DNA from: a virus
DNA length: 36,546 bases
IMG/VR virus record: IMGVR_UViG_3300033145_000380
Location: 1 to 36,546 of that record
Reading direction: 5' to 3' (one strand)
A program made the position numbers and the translations under genes. The notes under the pieces were generated by a model. That model saw only the letters and a list, made by a program, of their open reading frames with translations. It was not told where the DNA came from and did not search any database. This document shows, piece after piece, positions 15,678-22,371 of the stretch. Within the stretch, counting starts at the first letter, position 1, and each line of letters starts with the position of its first letter.

Positions 15678-16235
15678 TTAGGTTACGATGGTACGCGTAA
15701 TTTGAAAAAGCTGAGATCCGGCGGTCTTGGTAGCGTCTACCTCTGCCGTAATCGATATCGGCATGATGTTGATCGGGTCCGTGTCGTTATCGCCTTTTGA
15801 CGTAAACTGTACGCCGGAATCAACCGTTCCCTTGTATACGGTTACGATGGTCTCGCACGTTGTGCCGCTGATCGTCCTCGTATTTGTCAGCCTGAAAGCA
15901 CGCGGGGTGAGAACCTGATTACCGCCGCCGTTGATGGTAGAGAGACTTGACGTGCTTGACTCCGTGATCGCCCCGCACTGGATCGCGGAAAGTACCGAGC
16001 CGTCATACTCCATCATTTCGAAATTGATATGATAGGTTTCCTTTGAGATTCCCTCGATAGGATCGGGGGCGTTCCCGGCCTGGACATCATACTTGTCGTA
16101 ATCATGCCCGTGGTCCGTCAGCATTCCCGCGCCGAGGTTCACGTAAGTTCCGCCACTCGAAGCGGCGGTTTCGATTTTGTAGTTACCCAGGATCAGCTTA
16201 TTACTGGCCACTGTACTGTTTTGGTATGTAGGCAT
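15678..16235 (-). CDS. major tail (tube) protein
   Basis: 185 residues, ATG 16235 with a strong AAGGAGG ribosome binding site. A beta-rich protein starting MPTYQNSTVASNKLILGNYK, with YHINFEMMEYDGSVLSAI centrally and a C-terminal strand pair with DPINIMPISITAEVDATK. Size, beta content and its position between the tail terminator and chaperone genes fit the tail tube subunit of siphophages. It polymerises on the tape measure. Confidence 0.8.
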   Translation of the reverse strand: MPTYQNSTVASNKLILGNYKIETAASSGGTYVNLGAGMLTDHGHDYDKYDVQAGNAPDPIEGISKETYHINFEMMEYDGSVLSAIQCGAITESSTSSLSTINGGGNQVLTPRAFRLTNTRTISGTTCETIVTVYKGTVDSGVQFTSKGDNDTDPINIMPISITAEVDATKTAGSQLFQITRTIVT

Positions 16236-16247
16236 TTAATGCCCTCC

Positions 16248-16655
16248 TTAACTCACCGTCGATGACGGATAGACTATTGTGATTGCCACCGGGACATTAT
16301 ACACAGAACCCTTCGCTTCTGGAATAAGTGCCGGCGGTGCCGATTGGAACGCCCTTGATATATCGAATTCGTTCACGGTGCCGAATATCCCTGTTGAAGC
16401 CGTTCCATGGAATAAATCGACAACGACCCGCGCAAGATCCATTGCCTTATCGAAAGTCTCTGCTCGGCAACTGATCGTATACTCTTGGTTTTCCATCCCC
16501 GTCTGCCGGAGCGGCCCACCAATCTCGAAGAATGCAATGTTTGGCAATGTGGGAATCTTCGGCCTCAAGGAATGGAAGATCCGCTTCCCTGACATACGCT
16601 TTACCGCTGAATTGTTTTTCAGCGCCCACATTATCGCCTCGTGCGGCTTACTCAT
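16248..16655 (-). CDS. tail terminator/completion protein
   Basis: 135 residues, ATG 16655, overlapping the upstream neck-protein gene by 4 bases. N-terminal helix with HEAIMWALKNNSAVKRMSG, then RPKIPTLPNIAFFEIGGPLR, YTISCRAETFDKAMDLARVV and a final strand NVPVAITIVYP. This pattern (helix, strand, DKAMDLA helix, strand) matches the DUF3168/gpU-like tail terminators that cap the tube. Position just before the tube gene supports it. Confidence 0.7.
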   Translation of the reverse strand: MSKPHEAIMWALKNNSAVKRMSGKRIFHSLRPKIPTLPNIAFFEIGGPLRQTGMENQEYTISCRAETFDKAMDLARVVVDLFHGTASTGIFGTVNEFDISRAFQSAPPALIPEAKGSVYNVPVAITIVYPSSTVS

Positions 16656-17077
16656 ATCGCCGGCCTCAAGTATTCCTTGAACTGCGCCCTGCCGTTCGAC
16701 ATGAAAACAGTCAAGGTTTTTCCTTTCGCCAAGGCCAGTGATGGACGGAGGAACGCCTGCGCCTCCGCTCGGTTTGTCCCGAACTCAATATAGGGCCCGT
16801 ATTCTACGGGAGTGCCTACAAAGGTTTCCATGTCGTTCTTGGGCGAACCGATCAGGTCTGTAGGTACGGCGCCCTTGCCTCTCGGTGAAGTTCCCATGAG
16901 TCGCGCCTGAGTCGTTATACTCGCTGCCAGCCGTCCGGTTTTTATCGGAGTAAGAAGTTTTGCCTGCCCTTCCACGACCAGACCGACCTCGAAGGCAGAT
17001 TTATTCATGACCTTAGATCCACGAATCTTTACTTCTTTCCCGCGCCATACGGCTTTGTACTGCTGCTTAAAACTCAT
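16652..17077 (-). CDS. head-tail joining/neck protein (HK97 gp10-like)
   Basis: 141 residues, ATG 17077, overlapping the upstream connector stop by 4 bases. It contains VEGQAKLLTPIKTGRLAASI followed by FVGTPVEYGPYIEFGTN and AQAFLRPSLALAKG. The TPIKTGRLAASI and YGPYIEFGT motifs are characteristic of HK97 gp10-type neck proteins, which link the portal/connector to the tail terminator. Length is typical for the family. Confidence 0.85.
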   Translation of the reverse strand: MSFKQQYKAVWRGKEVKIRGSKVMNKSAFEVGLVVEGQAKLLTPIKTGRLAASITTQARLMGTSPRGKGAVPTDLIGSPKNDMETFVGTPVEYGPYIEFGTNRAEAQAFLRPSLALAKGKTLTVFMSNGRAQFKEYLRPAI

Positions 17078-17712
17078 TTCATGTACGTCCCGTATGTCGG
17101 CCTGGTGTAGTGATATAGTTGCCTTACCAGTTCACGCGGATATCCGTATTCGCCGGCGAATTCTTCGTCGTCCGAAGCGTCCGACCATGTACCGCGTTCC
17201 TGGTAATCGTACTGAATCATACTGGCAACAATGGGCTTGATATCGTTCGGCCAGTTGACGACCGAGAATGTAATAGTCGCGCCGGTCCCCTCGTCCATGA
17301 ACGCATGAGTTCCTTTAGCAGCCCCGACAAACGAATAGCTCGAAAGAACCGTCATGGATGAAGTTGAAACGCTCGATACCTCGTAGTAGCCGTCATTCAG
17401 GAAACTACCCGATATCAGCACGTCGTGTCCGCCGGCAAACAGTGCCGAGGCAAAATTAGAATCCGTAGCCACTACCGTAAGGGTTGATGCCGTGAAAACC
17501 GCTTCTACCTGCGGAATGGAATACAGATCGGGGTCTCCGTAGTACCACGTCCTGCGCCGCGTGTACGATACTGGTTGAACGGAAAAGCTGGCATTGCACA
17601 GCCTGCGCAGCCTCTCGGTAACAACGGGGATCAGGACCGCGATGCGCCGGTCCTGGTCGTCCTCGTCATAGTTTAGAAACGATTTTACTTCTTCGACCGT
17701 TATTAATGGCAT
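17074..17712 (-). CDS. head-tail connector protein (gp6-like)
   Basis: 212 residues from ATG 17712, which has GAGGAAAC upstream; a longer frame would overlap the preceding gene by about 100 bases. The N-terminus ITVEEVKSFLNYDEDDQDRR and VLIPVVTERLRRLCNA is the typical helical start of gp6/gp15-like connectors, and RQLYHYTRPTYGTYMK forms the end. The middle (about 55-130) carries an inserted beta-rich module with SGSFLNDGYYEVSSVSTSSM, which makes the protein about twice the usual length. It forms a ring beneath the portal. Confidence 0.75.
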   Translation of the reverse strand: MPLITVEEVKSFLNYDEDDQDRRIAVLIPVVTERLRRLCNASFSVQPVSYTRRRTWYYGDPDLYSIPQVEAVFTASTLTVVATDSNFASALFAGGHDVLISGSFLNDGYYEVSSVSTSSMTVLSSYSFVGAAKGTHAFMDEGTGATITFSVVNWPNDIKPIVASMIQYDYQERGTWSDASDDEEFAGEYGYPRELVRQLYHYTRPTYGTYMK

Positions 17713-18236
17713 CAAGTTTCCTCGATGTAGAATATTTTGATTATGGTCCGGCAGCTTGCGGCATCTGAAGTAAATTTCAAAAGGTATTTCGTGCTTGCCG
17801 CGAGAATCCATTCCCGGCTCAACATGCTACCGCCAGAAACACTTTTCCATCCGGTATCACCCAGGAGGGCAACACCTATTGCCGTTCCGTTACTGACTAT
17901 AGTCGGGTCGGATGCAACTACCGCACTGGATACGTTAGTACTTGAACGGTAGGCATTTTTCGCGGTGATTACTGTCCCTCCGGTTGCATTTGGTGCCTCA
18001 AAAAACTGCCCCAATCCCGGCCCGTCAGTACTTACGGTCTGTGAGAGATGTATCCCTCCGTTTGCCGGTGTAGTCATCATAACCGACAACATGCTCCCGG
18101 CCCCTATGATTTCATATTTCGCGGCGCGAAAAACCTCGCCGTTGTGTATGGCTTCGTGAGCGAAGTCTTCGGTCAGTCTTCCGCCGTGAGGACCCATAGG
18201 GAGTAATGGTTCTATCTGCTGTGATGTGCCAGACAT
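17712..18236 (-). CDS. structural protein near capsid genes, possible virion decoration, 174 aa
   Basis: ATG 18236 with AAGGAGG just upstream; its stop overlaps the connector start by one base. The N-terminal PLLPMGPHGGRLTEDFAHEA is followed by repeated beta segments (SMLSVMMTTPANGG, AAVVASDPT-like stretches) and a final RTIIKIFYIEE. I do not recognise the family. Its place between decoration-like and connector genes, with a Ser/Gly/Thr-rich beta composition, suggests a virion surface or attachment protein. Lower certainty on function. Confidence 0.6.
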   Translation of the reverse strand: MSGTSQQIEPLLPMGPHGGRLTEDFAHEAIHNGEVFRAAKYEIIGAGSMLSVMMTTPANGGIHLSQTVSTDGPGLGQFFEAPNATGGTVITAKNAYRSSTNVSSAVVASDPTIVSNGTAIGVALLGDTGWKSVSGGSMLSREWILAASTKYLLKFTSDAASCRTIIKIFYIEET

Positions 18237-18248
18237 TTTGGCCTCCTT

Positions 18249-18279
18249 TAGGCTGGGGCCTTTCGGCCCCTATTGCCTA
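18249..18279 (-). promoter_or_regulatory. compact intercistronic hairpin with GAAA loop
   Basis: On the minus strand TAGGC, a 4-nt bulge, GGGGCC-GAAA-GGCCCC, then GCCTA forms a two-part stem with a GNRA tetraloop. It lies at the stop of the 18277 gene and directly before AAGGAGG of the next. No T-run follows, so it is not a terminator. It could block or protect the mRNA, or regulate the next start. Confidence 0.6.
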
Positions 18280-18630
18280 GTACGGAGTCAAGTACCCGAC
18301 TTCGAAGGTTGCCGTTCCAGCGGTCGGTACGGTAATCACGATAGTCCCGGCGGTTGTTTTGAACCGCGCCGAATCCCACGAGGCCCCGAAGTACTGAGTC
18401 TGCGAGGTGGTCAGGGTTATTGACATCGCGCCGATGCCTGAAGCGATGGCCGGATCTGCTCCCGCGCCAACGCTGAGAATAACCGATGCCGTGGTGGACA
18501 CATTCGTCGCCCGGACAAAGGTCCTAGACAAATCGGTTACCGCGATAGTCACTGTTTCCGCAGTAGAGGTGATGGGATTGTTCTCAACCCCGCTTCCAAT
18601 TACTGTTATGCTTGTTAGTGTATCAGCCAT
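18277..18630 (-). CDS. small beta-rich decoration-like head protein, 117 aa
   Basis: ATG 18630 with AGGAGGG upstream, directly after the major capsid gene. It is almost entirely Ala, Thr, Ser, Val and Gly in alternating strands (SITVIGSGVENNPITSTAET at the start, then VSTTASVILSVGAGADPA). That composition, size and position fit capsid decoration or cement proteins. It is probably added to the mature head surface. No cysteine or catalytic residues. Confidence 0.6.
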   Translation of the reverse strand: MADTLTSITVIGSGVENNPITSTAETVTIAVTDLSRTFVRATNVSTTASVILSVGAGADPAIASGIGAMSITLTTSQTQYFGASWDSARFKTTAGTIVITVPTAGTATFEVGYLTPY

Positions 18631-18641
18631 TTCATGCCCTC

Positions 18642-19481
18642 CTAGTTGGCGGTCTCGGACAGATAGGCGCAGCCTAACATATCCGGTCTTACGACTTTGG
18701 CCCCGTATACCCAGACACCATCGATATTATCAGCTCTCTGCTTTTCGGCGGGGAGAATCCTGATATCACCGCTTATGGCACCGGCATACGCGATCGCCTC
18801 CCGGCCAGAACTGGCAAGGATGGTCGAGGTGGTAGTGTTTACCATGGTGACATTGTTCGATTCATAGATCCGCTGGAATCCGGCAATCGGGCCAACATAT
18901 CCATTCTGGAAAATCTGGATATTCGGCTGCGCGAATCCGTAGCCAGCAAGCGACAGTTTCGTCATCACCCACGGTGGCACGGTCAACCAACGGTCCTGCT
19001 TGGGAACGTTTGCCTCGGTTAGCACTTCGGCGAACTCTACCAAGTGCTGATAGATGGACCCGCTGGACGATGCCTTCGGGGAGCCGGAGCTGCCGTAAGT
19101 GATTCCGGCATCGCCATATTTCCCTGAAATGAACTCGTCGATACCATCCGCTACGCGGTAGGCGCCTCGGTTCAGCCCCGCGCTGACCAGATTGTTCTGA
19201 ACAAATACGGCATCGGTTTCGTCAACCGTGAACGCGATGTATTTCTTCTGGTCAATCTTGAGGGTCAACTGATCGTCACCCAGTGTTTCATGTGTCATGT
19301 CCGTCCCAGCAACATAATCAGTTACCGCGACCTCGCCTATTTGTGTTATCTTTACCGTCCCACCTATTCGGGCCTCGCCTTCGTAGGTGGTATTGGCAAT
19401 ATCAGAATACACAAGAGATTTCTGTAAGGCAATCTGAAGGCGATTCGCCCAGATTGTCTTTCTTAAATTAGCATAATTCAT
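18642..19481 (-). CDS. major capsid protein, HK97 fold
   Basis: 279 residues, ATG 19481 with GGAGGAAT upstream, immediately after the scaffold gene. N-terminal ANRLQIALQKSLVYSDIANT and EARIGGTVKITQIGEVAV, then DQKKYIAFTVDETDAVFVQN, WLTVPPWVMTKLSLAG and a C-terminal RPDMLGCAYLSETAN. The strand pattern and DxWLxVPP-type loop match P22-type/HK97-fold coat proteins. It makes the icosahedral shell, with the preceding scaffold as assembly core. Family fold assignment is strong by position and pattern. Confidence 0.85.
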   Translation of the reverse strand: MNYANLRKTIWANRLQIALQKSLVYSDIANTTYEGEARIGGTVKITQIGEVAVTDYVAGTDMTHETLGDDQLTLKIDQKKYIAFTVDETDAVFVQNNLVSAGLNRGAYRVADGIDEFISGKYGDAGITYGSSGSPKASSSGSIYQHLVEFAEVLTEANVPKQDRWLTVPPWVMTKLSLAGYGFAQPNIQIFQNGYVGPIAGFQRIYESNNVTMVNTTTSTILASSGREAIAYAGAISGDIRILPAEKQRADNIDGVWVYGAKVVRPDMLGCAYLSETAN

Positions 19482-19503
19482 CTGCTATTCCTCCAGGATC
19501 AGA

Positions 19504-20154
19504 TTATTGCTGAGAAGCTAAAAAACTGAGAGAAGCGTCAACCTTGCCCTGATTGTCGAATTGTTCCTGCGGAGACATCCCCATGATCTGTTCTGCCGTG
19601 AAATACTTCGCGGCATTATCTTCTGTCTCGGTAATGACCCGACCGTTTTCCTTGAGAATCTTTTCGGTAATAGACTTCTCTTGTGTCTCTAAAATACCAG
19701 CGAGGGAATTCACTCTCGCGGTGGTAGTTTCAAGATCGTCGGCCATGGCCATATCAAGCAGTTCGGAAGGGAGTTTCTTCTCTGTCATAAGTTCAACAGT
19801 CGAAGTTCTTAATTCGGCCCTATCGGCACGCGTTTTGTTTTCCTTGGATTCGATTTCCAGTGCCTTGATTCGCTTCTGCTCCTCGGTTTCGTCCGGGTGT
19901 TCCTTGGCATATCGCTTTTCGTATTCATCACTGACATGCTTCTCAAGATTGTTTTTCTTCCAAGATTCGAGCCCCGTACTCATCCGTTTGTCAAGAACTT
20001 TTTGCAGGTCTGGATTCCTGCTGAGTTGTTCCGTAAACCCCTCATCAGTAATGCCGGTCAGAGGATTAGCGCCAGCCTCGACTTCCCCGATAAGGGTATC
20101 GAGTTCGGCGTGTTTCTCTTCCGGTAACATCGCTTTCAGTTCTTCTAATGTCAT
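19504..20154 (-). CDS. capsid scaffold protein (DUF4355-like)
   Basis: 216 residues, ATG 20154. Very helical and highly charged (ELKAMLPEEKHAELDTLIGE at the start, then KRIKALEIESKENKTRADRA), with a C-terminal short helix DNQGKVDASLSFLAS. This composition, the TLEELKAM start, and its place directly before the capsid gene fit phage scaffolds. It lines the procapsid interior and is lost or cleaved on maturation. No protease motif of its own is visible. Confidence 0.85.
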   Translation of the reverse strand: MTLEELKAMLPEEKHAELDTLIGEVEAGANPLTGITDEGFTEQLSRNPDLQKVLDKRMSTGLESWKKNNLEKHVSDEYEKRYAKEHPDETEEQKRIKALEIESKENKTRADRAELRTSTVELMTEKKLPSELLDMAMADDLETTTARVNSLAGILETQEKSITEKILKENGRVITETEDNAAKYFTAEQIMGMSPQEQFDNQGKVDASLSFLASQQ

Positions 20155-20159
20155 TTCCT

Positions 20160-20235
20160 ACTCCCGCAGACGTACACCGCCGTCTGTATTAGTTTTATAA
20201 CTAACAAACATAATGCGAGTTGCGGAATATTGCAA
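20160..20235 (-). promoter_or_regulatory. promoter for scaffold and capsid genes, with two inverted repeats
   Basis: Minus-strand boxes TTGCAA (20230-20235) and TATGTT (20207-20212) are 17 bp apart, just after the terminator of the repeat array. Two inverted repeats follow in the leader: TTAGTT/AACTAA and CAGACG/CGTCTG. The promoter restarts transcription of the head genes after the array terminator. The repeats could be operators or leader hairpins. Confidence 0.55.
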
Positions 20236-20241
20236 GGGCAT

Positions 20242-20266
20242 AAAAAAACCCCGGATTTCTCCGGGG
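20242..20266 (-). terminator. rho-independent terminator of the IS110-like/array unit
   Basis: On the minus strand AACCCCGGA-GAAA-TCCGGGGTT forms a 9-bp stem with a GAAA loop followed by seven T. The last array unit runs directly into it with another GCGA. It is one of the strongest terminators in the window, making the array the 3' end of its transcript. Confidence 0.9.
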
Positions 20267-20271
20267 TTCGC

Positions 20272-20487
20272 TCGAAACGGCTGGGTTCCTTGTCTGGCGT
20301 GGCTCGCTTAACCTTTATGGGTTCCTTACTGAACCTGACTCGCTTATCGCGGCTGGGTTTCTTGTCATTAATGACTCGCTAGCCGGGAATGGTTTTCTTT
20401 TATGTTCTGGCTCGCTAGCACAACTTGGTTTCCTTCTGCTCCCTGGCTCGCTTCAATACGCTGGGTTCCTTATCGAGAATGACTAAC
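20272..20487 (-). repeat. array of six 36-bp units with two constant blocks and two variable segments
   Basis: Read on the minus strand, six units of exactly 36 bp lie end to end: 20452-20487, 20416-20451, 20380-20415, 20344-20379, 20308-20343 and 20272-20307. Each is GCGAGYCA, 8 variable bases, AAGRAAMCCA, 9 variable bases, then a constant A. The first unit starts GTTAGTCA and overlaps the stop codon TAG of the IS110-like gene. The 8-base segments are TTCTCGAT, GGGAGCAG, GAACATAA, TTAATGAC, GGTTCAGT, CGCCAGAC. The second segments are GCGTATTGA, AGTTGTGCT, TTCCCGGCT, GCCGCGATA, TAAAGGTTA, GCCGTTTCG. No two are alike. It is not a standard CRISPR because repeats and spacers are too short and alternate twice per unit. 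Frames across it contain stops, so it is not coding. It ends in a terminator, so it is transcribed as a 3' RNA. A two-segment guide role is inferred from the IS110-like neighbour. Confidence 0.9.
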
Positions 20488-21394
20488 TAATCTTCCATCC
20501 CCTTTCTGCGGGGAGAATTATTCCTTGATGTCCTAGCCGTTCCTCAACGTACAACGGCGTGGTATCCAATCCCCGCGCCGTCCTGCCGACCATCCAATAA
20601 TCAGCCAGGATATGCTTCATCACTGCCCGGAGGGCGGCACCGTGTCGATGGCATGGTTTCGTGTCCTTCCACATAACCTCGACTAGCTTACCCTGAGTGT
20701 TCCTTGACTTCACTATTTTTTCGCTAACTGAAAGCCGGTCCTTTGTGCGGTCGTAGACTTCCCGATAAGCGCCGCGTGTTTTCATCATTGAATCGGCGGT
20801 TCTCCATAGCGCAGTTCTCAGTGTCTTATTCCCGCCGCCAGCCTCGCCTTTCGTGTACCGATCTCCTGCCGCACAATGCAATCCCGCATAACTCCACAAA
20901 GAGGAGGCGTGTCTTGCTTTTTCGAGATCCACATACACGGTAAGATACGCTATGGTCATTTTCCCCAAACCGTGAACATTCATAGCCATGTCAATGATAG
21001 TATCGTCTTTGCGATGTGCCGTTACCCATGTATCGATACTTTTCTCTGCGGCTACCAGTAGAGGCAGGATTTCATCGACCGCGTTACCCAGGTGTTCCTT
21101 GGTTTCCGGCCTTTCGTAATCGGTGCGGCGTTCAAACGATAGGAGTTGATTCTGAATTTTGTTTTTCAGTTTCATCAACTGTTCCCGGTCGTCTACTAAC
21201 GCTTTCAATTCATCATGGTCCTCTTCCCGGAGGCGCAAAGTACCATGAAGCTCCATGTGTTCAATCGGGTCAACTACGTCGTAATTGTCCGATTCATACG
21301 TCCCGCCATTCGCTTTTGGGTTTAGGCGGTGCGTGTCTTTTAGCGGTAAGTCAGTTGTGACTCCTTTCGCTATTTTTAATATTTCTTTTGCCAT
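20483..21394 (-). CDS. IS110-family-like protein with Transposase_20-type C-terminal domain, lacking the RuvC half
   Basis: 303 residues, ATG 21394. Residues about 1-60 are unlike transposases (TYESDNYDVVDPIEHMELHG), 60-130 are helical coiled coil, and about 132-267 match the IS116/IS110/IS902 C-terminal domain: helix-hairpin-helix VHGLGKMTIAYL, then SSLWSYAGL (164-172), GGGNKTLRTALW (186-197) and HGAALRAVMKHILADYW (251-267). The IS110 N-terminal DEDD (RuvC-like) domain is missing. The usual catalytic Ser region before GNxxLR is shorter and has no Ser (AAGDRYTKGEAGGGNK), so normal recombination activity is doubtful. Its stop lies inside the first unit of the array. A promoter abuts its ATG and a terminator ends the unit. 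It probably binds the array RNA; that is inference. Confidence 0.85.
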   Translation of the reverse strand: MAKEILKIAKGVTTDLPLKDTHRLNPKANGGTYESDNYDVVDPIEHMELHGTLRLREEDHDELKALVDDREQLMKLKNKIQNQLLSFERRTDYERPETKEHLGNAVDEILPLLVAAEKSIDTWVTAHRKDDTIIDMAMNVHGLGKMTIAYLTVYVDLEKARHASSLWSYAGLHCAAGDRYTKGEAGGGNKTLRTALWRTADSMMKTRGAYREVYDRTKDRLSVSEKIVKSRNTQGKLVEVMWKDTKPCHRHGAALRAVMKHILADYWMVGRTARGLDTTPLYVEERLGHQGIILPAERGWKIS

Positions 21395-21401
21395 GTATTA
21401 T

Positions 21402-21430
21402 AATGTAATACCGTACCACGCCAAAATCAA
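21402..21430 (-). promoter_or_regulatory. promoter of the IS110-like/array unit, leaderless geometry
   Basis: Minus-strand TTGATT (21425-21430) and TACATT (21402-21407) with a 17-bp spacer. The -10 box ends seven bases before ATG 21394 (bases 21395-21401), so the mRNA should begin at the start codon. There is no ribosome binding site. The TACATT box matches the early rightward promoters, unlike the late-gene surroundings. The -35 overlaps the stop codon of the minor head gene (21427). Confidence 0.65.
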
Positions 21431-22371
21431 CCTTTATATTTCCCCGCCTTACTTAGATCCGGCCTCCACTCAGAATACGAAACATACGGAATAATCCCCT
21501 GGTCTCGGGTCCGGCGAATTCGCGGTTCATATCCTTCGACCACATACCGCAGCCTACACCGGCAGTTAATCACAAAACTAGCTGGTCCTGCCATGAGCGG
21601 CCCCGGAGTAGAAACCAATTCGCCGTTGTGCATGACGGTCCATAGTCCACTTGCCGGTCGCCGTTTCCCGTCCAATGTTTGATGTGACGGCCTAGTATCA
21701 CCGTCGAGTGTTGCGTCCCATACGTCGTACCCGCTGACACCGTTCTTTTCTGCCCTCTCGTAATTCGCCATGGTTCCTTCTGAAACCGCCCGCTGCCCCT
21801 CGGTTCTGGCGATCCGCATTGCCTCGTAGGTATTGTTCGCCATGGCGGCACGGATGTCTCTCATCATTCGTGTATAGGATTTCCCCTGAAGCAATCCTTG
21901 ATGAACAGATGTTCTGATCCTGTTCCGAGTCGTTACCGCAAGAGTGTTTTTAGATATCAGATCAAGCGGATTCGAGGCAACCGCTTTCATTGCCGCCTCA
22001 TCGACCGGCCCCCAGGTAAGCGATACCTGGCTGTTCTGGTCGAATGCCCAGCCGTAACGGAAATACGACGCGTCGTACATTTCCGGTGGTATTCTCTTTA
22101 ATTCACCGGCGACAATTTTATAATTATTATTCATGATCCCGGTGATTTCTTTATCGAGAGTATTGTAGCGGTTGTACTTCGTCATTTCGGCAAGGGTAAG
22201 TTTTCCGTCCGGGTCCTTTAGTTTCTCGTAGAGTCGGCCCATTTTATTCCGAATCTCTTTTAACGAATTGGCATAAGCAATCAGTATCCGACGTTCCGAA
22301 GCCGACATTGTTTTCCGAAGGGCCGCCTGTACCTGCCGGTCAAGGCTACTCCAGTTCGTTTTCGGCATCAT
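21427..22371 (-). CDS. minor head protein (SPP1 gp7/Mu gpF-like)
   Basis: 314 residues starting at ATG 22371 (a TTG three bases upstream and an ATG three bases downstream are also possible), overlapping the portal gene end by about 26 bases. A helical N-terminal half is followed by ARTEGQRAVSEGTMANYERA, then the C-terminal head-morphogenesis motif: DVWDATLDGDTRPSHQTLDG, a GP-rich GPLMAGPASFVINCRCRL with Cys pair, and YVVEGYEP. This is the Phage_Mu_F family, usually encoded after portal. It helps portal assembly and may remain inside the head. Its last bases hold the -35 region of the next transcript. Confidence 0.85.
   Translation of the reverse strand: MMPKTNWSSLDRQVQAALRKTMSASERRILIAYANSLKEIRNKMGRLYEKLKDPDGKLTLAEMTKYNRYNTLDKEITGIMNNNYKIVAGELKRIPPEMYDASYFRYGWAFDQNSQVSLTWGPVDEAAMKAVASNPLDLISKNTLAVTTRNRIRTSVHQGLLQGKSYTRMMRDIRAAMANNTYEAMRIARTEGQRAVSEGTMANYERAEKNGVSGYDVWDATLDGDTRPSHQTLDGKRRPASGLWTVMHNGELVSTPGPLMAGPASFVINCRCRLRYVVEGYEPRIRRTRDQGIIPYVSYSEWRPDLSKAGKYKG

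Noticed and set aside
20272-20487. CRISPR array
   Set aside because: Period is 36 bp with two short constant blocks per unit; CRISPR repeats and spacers are each about 25-40 bp, and no cas genes are present.
20272-20487. Coding repeat (12-residue units)
   Set aside because: 36 is a multiple of three, but each frame meets stops (for example CAT TAA in unit 4, GCTAG in unit 2), and there is no start or ribosome binding site.
20483-21394. Recently inserted IS110 element
   Set aside because: No DEDD domain, no left and right end sequences of an IS110 insertion, and the flanking head genes are intact with coordinated promoters and terminator.
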